Translations under genes and position numbers: made by a program
Shown here: positions 8,435 through 14,796 of the stretch, one piece after another
Position numbering within the stretch: the stretch's first letter is position 1
How the letters are laid out: each line of letters begins with the position of its first letter
Assembly: GCA_025457845.1 (NCBI GenBank)
Contig: JALOTO010000014.1
Location: 1 to 24,692, forward strand
Source: Thermoplasmata archaeon
GTDB lineage: Archaea; Thermoplasmatota; Thermoplasmata; UBA10834
Direction of reading: 5' to 3'
DNA: 24,692 nucleotides
Notes under the pieces: model-generated
The model's database searches: none
The model's input: only the letters and a program-made list of their open reading frames with translations
What the model was told of the DNA's origin: nothing

Positions 8435-10199
8435 CCACCGCACCTCCCACCTTTGTGACCGGGCGCATGTCCGCGCGCGGGGCGGCGTGCATGGCCTGCA
8501 TCTCCTTGCGGGCGCGCTCGGCGGTGACCTTCGGGTCCTTGTAGTACTGCCTGATCAGGCCCCAGATGTCGTTGTGGTCCTGCATGTCCTTGGCGACCAT
8601 GTACTTGACGATGTCCACGCGGCGCTCGAACTCCTGCATGAGCTCCTCGTGGGTCAGGTTCTTCATCTCCATGATCTTGTCGAACAGGAAGCTGTGACCC
8701 TTGAACACGAACTTGTCAGTGCCCTGGTCCCACTCGTAGACCGTGTTGCTGATGAGCTCGTTGGTCTCGGGCTCGAACCCGACGATCTCGATGAGGTGCT
8801 TGATGCGCCTGACCATGTCCATCCCGACCCTGGCATGGGTCTGGATGATCACGTTCCTCAGTGCCGTGAGCAGTATCCTGGGACAGTTGATGGGCGGGTT
8901 CTCGAGCCTGTTGACCATGCCCTTGACCGAGTCGGCGTGCATCGTCGAGTAGGTCGTGTGGCCGGTGGCCATCGCCTGGAACATGGTGTAGGTCTCCTTG
9001 CCCCTGACCTCACCGACTATGATGTAGTTGGGCCTCTGCCTGAGGGCCGCCCTGACGAGGTCGTACATGTCTATCTCTCCGGCCGCCTTGCCGTCCGGAC
9101 CGCGCTCGCCGCTGCCGGACCTCGTCGCGCCGGGGATCCAGTTCTCGTGAGGCAGGTTGATCTCCCTCGTGTCCTCCATGGTGATGACCTTGGCGGCCGG
9201 GGGTATGAAAAGGGATATCGCGTTCAGCGTCGCGGTCTTCCCGCTCGCTGTGCCACCGCATATGATCGCGCTCTCGCCGTGCTCCACGCTCAGCCACAGG
9301 TATGCGACGATCTCGGGGTTCGCGGTGCCGTACTTGATGAGCTCGACCGGTGTGAATGGCTTCTCCTTGAACCGTCTGATCGTGAAGGAAGCCCCTCTGG
9401 TCGTGACCTCCCTCGCGTAGGTGGCCTGGACACGGTGTCCTTCGGGGGTGGTGCCGTCGAGGATCGGGTTCGAGACGCTGAGCTGCTTCCCGCACCTCTG
9501 ACCGAGGCTGATGACGAAGGAATTGAGGTCGTTCTCATCGGCGAACGAGATGTTGGTCTTGATGCTCTCGAACTTGTTGTGGAACACGAACAGGGGGATG
9601 CCGACGCCGTCGCACGAGACGTCCTCGATGTGACCGTCGTTCATCAGGGTGTCTATCGGGCCGTATCCGACGAAGTCCCTCGTGATGAAGTACTTCATCT
9701 TGTCCTCGGAGATGGGTTCGATCCGGATGCCCCTGGACTTGATGTAGCTGTCGACGCTCTTCTCGAGGTAGCTCTTCTTGTTCATCACGTCGAGCTTCTC
9801 CCACTCGTAGTCCAGCGTCTTCTCGAAGGTCATCTTGATCGACCCGAGAAGCTCCTCCTCCTCCTCGGTCAGCTTCGGTTCGATCACGCTCAGGAGGTAG
9901 TCGCTCGTCCCGGTGTTGTACGTGGCCCTGATGTAGCTGAAGGGTTCGACGACCCCGTAGAACCCGATCTCCTGGATGTTCGGGTCGGTTATGGGCGGGA
10001 CCTCGGTGTAGATGGAGCCCCTGCCGTGCTTCCACTGTCGTCTCCTGGCAGCCGCACCCTTGGCCTGCTTGACCTTGACGGGGTCCTTCTTGAGCTTGCT
10101 GAGCGCCCTGAGGTAACCGGTCATGAACGAGCCCCCGGACTGGCGCTTCCCGCGCGGGGTCGGGGCCTCCTGCTTCGGCCTGGCCTCTGTCTCCGCCAT
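8427..10199 (-). CDS. Type II/IV secretion-system ATPase A (GspE/TadA/ArlI family)
   Basis: This is a second complete secretion/pilus motor ATPase of 590 residues. It has a basic N-terminal extension (many Lys/Arg to about residue 55), an N-terminal domain to about 200, and the core: Walker A GGTASGKTA (K321), Asp box MEDTREINLPHENW, Walker B IVGEVRG (E397) and His box STMHADS (H421). Two ATGs are adjacent at 10202 and 10199. I chose 10199 because GAGGTG lies 5 bases before it but only 2 before the other. The upstream pilin-like gene ends 9 bases before this start and the platform gene downstream overlaps it, so all are one operon. It aligns well along its length with ATPase B. Whether the two form a mixed hexamer or drive opposite movements is unknown. 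Confidence 0.93.
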   Translation of the reverse strand: MAETEARPKQEAPTPRGKRQSGGSFMTGYLRALSKLKKDPVKVKQAKGAAARRRQWKHGRGSIYTEVPPITDPNIQEIGFYGVVEPFSYIRATYNTGTSDYLLSVIEPKLTEEEEELLGSIKMTFEKTLDYEWEKLDVMNKKSYLEKSVDSYIKSRGIRIEPISEDKMKYFITRDFVGYGPIDTLMNDGHIEDVSCDGVGIPLFVFHNKFESIKTNISFADENDLNSFVISLGQRCGKQLSVSNPILDGTTPEGHRVQATYAREVTTRGASFTIRRFKEKPFTPVELIKYGTANPEIVAYLWLSVEHGESAIICGGTASGKTATLNAISLFIPPAAKVITMEDTREINLPHENWIPGATRSGSGERGPDGKAAGEIDMYDLVRAALRQRPNYIIVGEVRGKETYTMFQAMATGHTTYSTMHADSVKGMVNRLENPPINCPRILLTALRNVIIQTHARVGMDMVRRIKHLIEIVGFEPETNELISNTVYEWDQGTDKFVFKGHSFLFDKIMEMKNLTHEELMQEFERRVDIVKYMVAKDMQDHNDIWGLIRQYYKDPKVTAERARKEMQAMHAAPRADMRPVTKVGGAVDA

Positions 10200-10208
10200 C
10201 ATCTCACC

Positions 10209-11207
10209 TCAGGATCCTCCCATCTCGCCGATGGACATCTGGATGGTAGCGCGGCTGTGGTCGAGCACGTTGACCTCGTGTATCGTGACTGTCACCGTGT
10301 AGTAGTCGGTCATCCATCCGCTGACCGAGGTCTTCACCTTGGTGACCGTGAAATCAGTATCGTATGTGAGGTCGGCCAGCGAGGCGTTGAGCTGTTTCTT
10401 GAAGTAGTTCTCCCAGGCCGAGCCGTGCTGGGTCACGATGCTGAAGACCAGGTCCGTCCCAGCGCTGGAGTTGTAGGCCGTCGTGGATGCGTAGAGGAGG
10501 TCGGCGTTGACGCCCTTCGACCCCATGCCCCCGATGGTCTTGTTGATGCCGAGGAGGTCGACCTGTGTGATCTTCACGACGCGGGAGATCGAAGTCCCGC
10601 TGACATAGTTGTTCACGCTGAACTGCGGACCGGCGATAATGAATTCACCGTTGGACTGGTTGAGGACGACCGCGCCTGCCTCGTATATCAGCGTCTGCTC
10701 CACGTAATACCTGTTGGGGCAGTAGAGTTCCAGGTACCCTCCGGCGGACCCGTCGGTCGATGGGCTGACCGTGTACTCATCAGAGGCGTAAGTGACGTTG
10801 AACCATGGATAGTTGTCCAGGCTGGCCGGCACGTACGAGAGTATCCCGGCCGTGGCTGCGGCGAATACCGGTATGCCCTCCGAGCTCAGCGTGACCGCGG
10901 CGAATATGGGGGCCGGCGCTAGGAGCTCGTTGGCGTAGTCGACGATGACGCCATCGATCTGCGCCTTCAGGGCCGCGAACTCCTGGATCGCGTCGGACAT
11001 GTGGGCGCTCTCGTTGTCGCTCATCCAGACAGGCACGAACTGGTTAGTGAACATCCCCATAAAAGTGAGGAACACCATCAACGTCATGATGGTCCCGACC
11101 GTCGCGGCGACACCCTCGTCGTCCCACCGGCGGGATTTCTTGATCCTCGGGAGGCCGTGCGTTGTCGAGTTTCTAGAGTACGCTAATCGAAGCGGAAACC
11201 AATCCAT
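10209..11207 (-). CDS. Archaeal type IV pilin-like protein with large extracellular domain
   Basis: This is the first gene of the filament operon and the likely subunit or tip/minor pilin moved by the ATPases. From ATG 11207 it has 332 residues. A basic n-region with RIKKSRRWDD is followed by EGVAATVGTIMTLMVFLTFM (31-50), the hydrophobic N-helix typical of archaeal class III signal peptides, where a prepilin peptidase would cut near the start of the hydrophobic stretch. The remainder (about 65-332) is a beta-rich, Asn/Thr/Ser-rich exported domain with several N-x-[ST] sequons. It is longer than usual major pilins, so a minor pilin is plausible. An upstream GTG at 11249 would extend it by 14 residues but would lie before the transcript start predicted from the TATA box at 11258-11265. 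No prepilin peptidase gene is in view. Confidence 0.75.
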   Translation of the reverse strand: MDWFPLRLAYSRNSTTHGLPRIKKSRRWDDEGVAATVGTIMTLMVFLTFMGMFTNQFVPVWMSDNESAHMSDAIQEFAALKAQIDGVIVDYANELLAPAPIFAAVTLSSEGIPVFAAATAGILSYVPASLDNYPWFNVTYASDEYTVSPSTDGSAGGYLELYCPNRYYVEQTLIYEAGAVVLNQSNGEFIIAGPQFSVNNYVSGTSISRVVKITQVDLLGINKTIGGMGSKGVNADLLYASTTAYNSSAGTDLVFSIVTQHGSAWENYFKKQLNASLADLTYDTDFTVTKVKTSVSGWMTDYYTVTVTIHEVNVLDHSRATIQMSIGEMGGS

Positions 11208-11257
11208 CCTACCACCGAAATGGGGGTGCTGAAGCAACCTAATCAGCACCTAGTACG

Positions 11258-11265
11258 TATTTAAG
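11258..11265 (-). promoter_or_regulatory. TATA box for the filament operon
   Basis: The minus strand reads GCTTAAATACG, a good archaeal TATA match. It would place the transcript start near 11236, about 30 bases before the chosen ATG at 11207. It is the only clear promoter for the five-gene run down to 4722. Confidence 0.6.
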
Positions 11266-11422
11266 CGTGTCGTTTCTGGTATCGAGCCAAAGACGCCTTC
11301 TGGAAGCGCCGTCGGAGCGAGGATTCGAGACCATCGCCGCGCCCGGCGGCGCGGGAGGGATCCGCGATTGTCTTCGGTGCGTAGGGTCGGTCCGAGTCGC
11401 CGCCGCTGCGAGCCCGCGAACG

Positions 11423-11430
11423 TTTAATAT
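11423..11430 (+). promoter_or_regulatory. TATA box for tRNA-Phe
   Basis: CGTTTAATATGG lies about 35 bases before the tRNA 5' end in otherwise GC-rich DNA. The interval 11270-11415 shows no gene or clear structure. Confidence 0.65.
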
Positions 11431-11462
11431 GGAGTTACGCCTAACGCCCCTCTGCCCAGCGT

Positions 11463-11538
11463 GCCGTGGTAACTCAGCTGGGAGAGTGCAAGACTGAAGA
11501 TCTTGAAGTCGCTGGTTCAAGTCCGGCCCACGGCACCA
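11463..11538 (+). tRNA. tRNA-Phe (anticodon GAA), CCA encoded
   Basis: A full cloverleaf can be drawn. The acceptor stem is GCCGTGG with CCACGGC (11463-11469 and 11528-11534). The D stem is ACTC/GAGT, and the anticodon stem CAAGA/TCTTG encloses loop CTGAAGA with anticodon GAA at 11496-11498. The T stem GCTGG/CCGGC encloses TTCAAGT. Discriminator A at 11535 is followed by a genomically encoded CCA. No intron. A pyrimidine-rich stretch with TTTC follows at 11549-11560 and may end the transcript. Confidence 0.97.
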
Positions 11539-11591
11539 TCCTCCTGGCCCGCTTTCTGTCACCTCCGCATGGTCAGGGCCATCCTCAGATA

Positions 11592-11598
11592 GATTAAT
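11592..11598 (+). promoter_or_regulatory. Weak TATA-like element before the SecB-like gene
   Basis: AGATTAATG stands out from GC-rich surroundings about 45 bases before the chosen GTG start, consistent with a short leader. Weak match only. Confidence 0.35.
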
Positions 11599-11641
11599 GT
11601 CAGGGGACGCGGTTGGAGCGAACCACCTGGGGAGTGAACCT

Positions 11642-12079
11642 GTGCCTGTCAAGTCCTTTGAGATGGTGTCCATCGATGCGAAGCGTTTTTCGAAGAAGGG
11701 CGAGAGGATGCCTCAGCTCAGGGTCGAGCAGAACACGACCGTCACGAACATCTCCGCAATCTCCGCCAAGGAGGCGCAGATCGACTTCAGGTTCATAATC
11801 AGCTACGCCACGATGGGCATGATCAACATCGACGGGAGGATCGTCTGGGAGGGCGAGCCAGGGACGATAGTGGAGCAGTGGTCGAAGACCAAGAAGCTCC
11901 CCAACGACGTCACGGGGATGATCATCGGCACGATCTTCACCAACTGCCTGCCCATCGCCGTCATGATAGCCAAGGAGGTAGCGCTCCCGATGCCGATCCC
12001 GCCGCCCCAGGTGCAGATGCCTAAGGAAACCAGGCCGCCCGGTGCGAAGGACCACAAGTCGTCGATGGAAGTCGCCTGA
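11642..12079 (+). CDS. Small soluble protein, possible archaeal SecB-like chaperone
   Basis: This 145-residue protein has no signal peptide or obvious membrane anchor. The GTG at 11642 is chosen because GGAG at 11631-11634 is 7 bases upstream; the in-frame ATG at 11597 lies within the promoter-like element. The body is beta-beta-beta with ISYATMGMINIDGRIVWEGE, then an amphipathic helix ending LPMPIPPPQV. That order (beta sheet, long helix, Pro-rich exit) resembles SecB and its archaeal relatives such as the M. jannaschii SecB-like protein MJ0357. I base this on pattern only and the match is not firm. The tail (about 125-145) is Pro/Lys-rich and probably flexible. It converges on the KaiC-like gene with a 12-base gap. 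Alternative: an unrelated archaeal family of unknown function. Confidence 0.6.
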   Translation: MPVKSFEMVSIDAKRFSKKGERMPQLRVEQNTTVTNISAISAKEAQIDFRFIISYATMGMINIDGRIVWEGEPGTIVEQWSKTKKLPNDVTGMIIGTIFTNCLPIAVMIAKEVALPMPIPPPQVQMPKETRPPGAKDHKSSMEVA

Positions 12080-12091
12080 GCCGGCCCGCGC

Positions 12092-14509
12092 CTACCTTAT
12101 GTGGTCGAGCGAGAAGGAGCCGATGCTGACGGAGCTCTTCGTCGCGCTGTAGCGGATGAAGGCCCTCGACTGCACGTCGCTTATCCCCTTGATGGACAGG
12201 AACGTGTTCAGGTTCTCGATCTTGAACTCGATCATCCCGTCCATGAGAGAGCCGAGCATCTGTATCTCCTGCTCGCCGTGGACCCCCTTCTCGATGGTGA
12301 ACATCGAGACCGCCCTGTCCCTCTTCCTCCTTCCCGCTATCGGGCTCAGGAACCTGAAGGCCGTGTTCGGGTCCAGGTATGCTATGAGGGTGGATATCGA
12401 CCTGAAGCCCACCCTGTAGTACTCGTGCTTCGACTTGAAGTCCTTCGCGACCTTCTCGATCGCCTTGGCGAGACCTTCGTAGTCGGTGGGGGAATCGACG
12501 TAGTCGGTGTACTCGTCCTGTGAGTCGTCGCCCATGCTCCTCGAGTATGAGTCGATGTACCTGACGAGCCCGCGCTTCTCGTACTCCTCGTACGCGGGGA
12601 TGACGAAAGCCATCTCCTCCCTGATCTCCTTGGAGGACTTCTCGGTGACTATCCACATCGCGGGGACGCCCTTCTTCAGCCCATCCGCGATGAATGCGCT
12701 GACGAGGACCTCCTTGCCGGCGAATGGCGGTCCATAGATCATGACGTTGGATCCGAACGGGATGCCGCCCAGGAGCAGGTCGTCCAGCCTTGACGTGCCG
12801 GTCTTGACCTTCTCCTGCTTGATCTCGAGGACGCGGTCCGCCTCGCGCTTGTCGATCTCCTCGCCAATGAGGCCCTGCTCGCGCGTCCTGAGCTCCTCCT
12901 CCTTGGCGGCGAGGTACTTCTCCTTGGAGCGGACCTCCTCCTCCTTGGCCGTGACCTCGGCCTGGAGCTCCTCGAGGCGCTTCTTCAGGGTGATCTCGTC
13001 CATGGAGGTCATCTCCGCCTTCTGCTGGGTGACCTGCTTGAGCTCTTCCTGGAGGAGCTTCTCCCTGAACATCAGGTCCTCCTCGCGCCTGAGCATCTCC
13101 GCCTCCTTGTACGCCAGAGGCTCCTTGAGTTTCCTGAAGTCCTCCTCGCGTATCCTGGCGTCTTCCTTGAGCTTCTCGATCTCCTGCTGACGGAGCATCA
13201 GGGTCCGCTCTAGCGTCTGCGCGTCCTCTAGCTTCCTCTTTATCGTCGGGTCGAGCATGCCCGAGGAGCCGGCGGAGGCCTTGATCATCTCCTCCCTGTG
13301 CTTGTACTCGACCTCCACGGTGGAGAGCTTGGTCTCCAGCTCGTGGATCCGGTCGGCATACTCCTGCTCCTTCTTCGAGTACTCCTCGGTCTGCTCGATC
13401 ATCTTGTCCTGGACCTTGGACGTGACCTTGCTGCCCTCGACGAAGCTCACTATGCCGTCCTTGAGGGTCTCCTCCTTGGCCATCAGCTGACGCTCCATCG
13501 CCTCCATGCGCGCTCCCCTCTCCGCGAGGGTCGCCTCGATGGTCGCCAGCTCCTTGGCGTCGGGCGGGAGCTCGGAGATGTTCTGCTCTAGCCTCTCCTT
13601 GAGGACCTTGATGATCTCGTCCTGCTCCATTATCTGGAGTTCGAGTTTCTCCCTGCGGGCCATCTCCGAGGCCAGCCTGTCGGCGAGGTTGTCCGCCTCA
13701 GCCTCGGCCCCTGCCCCCTGTTGGCCCTTGATGAACTTGATCACTGCGATGCTGCCCCTCTTGACGTTGTCGAGCTCCTCGCCGAGGGCGGCGTTGGCCT
13801 TCTTCTCCGCGTCCAGCTCCGCCTTCGTCCGGGCCAGCTCCTCGACAGTGGCCTGAGCGTCGAAGCCGCCCGAGTCGATCAGGCCGATCTTCTCCCTCAG
13901 TGTCTCGCGGAGCTGGATGAGCTCCGCCTCCTTCTCGAGGAGCTCCTGTGGGGGTGCCGCGGGCGCTCCTGCGCGCCTGGACGCGGGTTCGTCGAGCCAG
14001 GAGTCCAGGCCGTCCTCGCTCCCGGCGAGCCACTTGGCCAGCGAATCGCTGTGGCCCGGCTCGCTGCGCTCGGTCGCGCTGGCCGCCTCCGGGGCCTTCT
14101 CCTCGCCCGAGAGCCAGCTGGACAGCCCGTCCTCCTCCCCAGACAGCCAGTCCGCGAGGCCGGCCCCGTCCGCTCCGTCGACGGACCGCGCCCCCTTGAT
14201 TATCTTGGTGGCCAGCTTCTCGCCGATGCCCTTGATGCTCGCGAGGTCCTCGGCCTTCGCTTCCTGGATGTCCTTGACGCTCTTGTAGCCGGCCTCCCTC
14301 AGTATCTCGGCCTTCGCCTGCCCGACGCCAGGTATAGCGGTCAGTTCGTCGGTGCCTCCTGCCTCGGCCTTCGGGCTCTGGACGGCACCGCTAGCGCTGG
14401 ATGAGAGGACGTTGTAGCAGTTCTCGCACTTCTCCGTGCCCGACGGCGACTCGTGGCCGCAAATGGGGCAGACAATCCCTCCGGTCTGGCGCTTCTCGTC
14501 CTTTGGCAT
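12092..14509 (-). CDS. Zinc ribbon - helix-hairpin-helix - coiled coil - KaiC/RecA-like protein with degenerate ATP-binding motifs
   Basis: This protein has 805 residues from ATG 14509, chosen for GGAGAG 5 bases upstream; ATG 14554 would add 15 residues and has no such site. Domains in order: zinc ribbon C14/C17/C28/C31; helix-hairpin-helix pair about 54-107 (IPGVGQAKAEIL, IKGIGEKLATKI); an acidic linker with two copies of an L-x-x-W-L motif pair (W121/W132 and W160/W171); a long Glu/Lys-rich coiled coil about 195-555; and a KaiC/RadA-type core about 570-805. In the core, Walker A reads GPPFAGKE, so the Ser/Thr after K599 is Glu. The expected Walker B strand reads VGFRSIS (700-706) without the usual Asp. 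This suggests a nucleotide-binding or pseudo-ATPase scaffold. ArlH of archaella is a KaiC-like relative, so a link to the nearby filament operon is possible but unproven. Confidence 0.85.
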   Translation of the reverse strand: MPKDEKRQTGGIVCPICGHESPSGTEKCENCYNVLSSSASGAVQSPKAEAGGTDELTAIPGVGQAKAEILREAGYKSVKDIQEAKAEDLASIKGIGEKLATKIIKGARSVDGADGAGLADWLSGEEDGLSSWLSGEEKAPEAASATERSEPGHSDSLAKWLAGSEDGLDSWLDEPASRRAGAPAAPPQELLEKEAELIQLRETLREKIGLIDSGGFDAQATVEELARTKAELDAEKKANAALGEELDNVKRGSIAVIKFIKGQQGAGAEAEADNLADRLASEMARREKLELQIMEQDEIIKVLKERLEQNISELPPDAKELATIEATLAERGARMEAMERQLMAKEETLKDGIVSFVEGSKVTSKVQDKMIEQTEEYSKKEQEYADRIHELETKLSTVEVEYKHREEMIKASAGSSGMLDPTIKRKLEDAQTLERTLMLRQQEIEKLKEDARIREEDFRKLKEPLAYKEAEMLRREEDLMFREKLLQEELKQVTQQKAEMTSMDEITLKKRLEELQAEVTAKEEEVRSKEKYLAAKEEELRTREQGLIGEEIDKREADRVLEIKQEKVKTGTSRLDDLLLGGIPFGSNVMIYGPPFAGKEVLVSAFIADGLKKGVPAMWIVTEKSSKEIREEMAFVIPAYEEYEKRGLVRYIDSYSRSMGDDSQDEYTDYVDSPTDYEGLAKAIEKVAKDFKSKHEYYRVGFRSISTLIAYLDPNTAFRFLSPIAGRRKRDRAVSMFTIEKGVHGEQEIQMLGSLMDGMIEFKIENLNTFLSIKGISDVQSRAFIRYSATKSSVSIGSFSLDHIR

Positions 14510-14647
14510 CCGGGCTCTCCACAAACCTTGAGACAAACCACCTGATCTCTTCATGAGGGGGTGCTCGTCATCCGGGGCGGTCAGATACCGCCGGTCCGGG
14601 TCGCGAGCATCGAGGCCAGTCTTGTCGGTCTAAATAGCCTTAACGGG

Positions 14648-14657
14648 ATATTTAAAT
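14648..14657. promoter_or_regulatory. Symmetrical TATA element between divergent genes
   Basis: ATATTTAAAT reads as a TATA box on both strands within the 287-base gap between the KaiC-like gene (-) and the HdrA-like gene (+). Leaders from it would be over 100 bases on each side. Another minus-strand candidate (CTATTTAG, about 14630-14637) and an A-rich stretch at 14750-14758 could serve instead. Confidence 0.45.
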
Positions 14658-14796
14658 CCTCGCGAAACACAGAAGAACCTCGTCCCAGAACCCCGCCCCT
14701 CCCCCCCGTCACCCGCTCTCCCGCGTGCGAGCCAGTCCGCGCGCGCGTGGAAACCAAAAGGACATTATCCCGCCCAGTCATACCATCGTCGCCACC

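Noticed and set aside
8307..10922. Very long plus-strand open frame opposite the secretion ATPase
   Set aside because: It is the antisense shadow of the ATPase A gene; the translation is rich in Arg, Val, Leu, Asp and His with no recognisable domain, while the minus strand has intact catalytic motifs.
11239..11673. Minus-strand open frame across the tRNA-Phe region
   Set aside because: It runs through the tRNA gene and two promoters and has no ribosome-binding site or recognisable domain.
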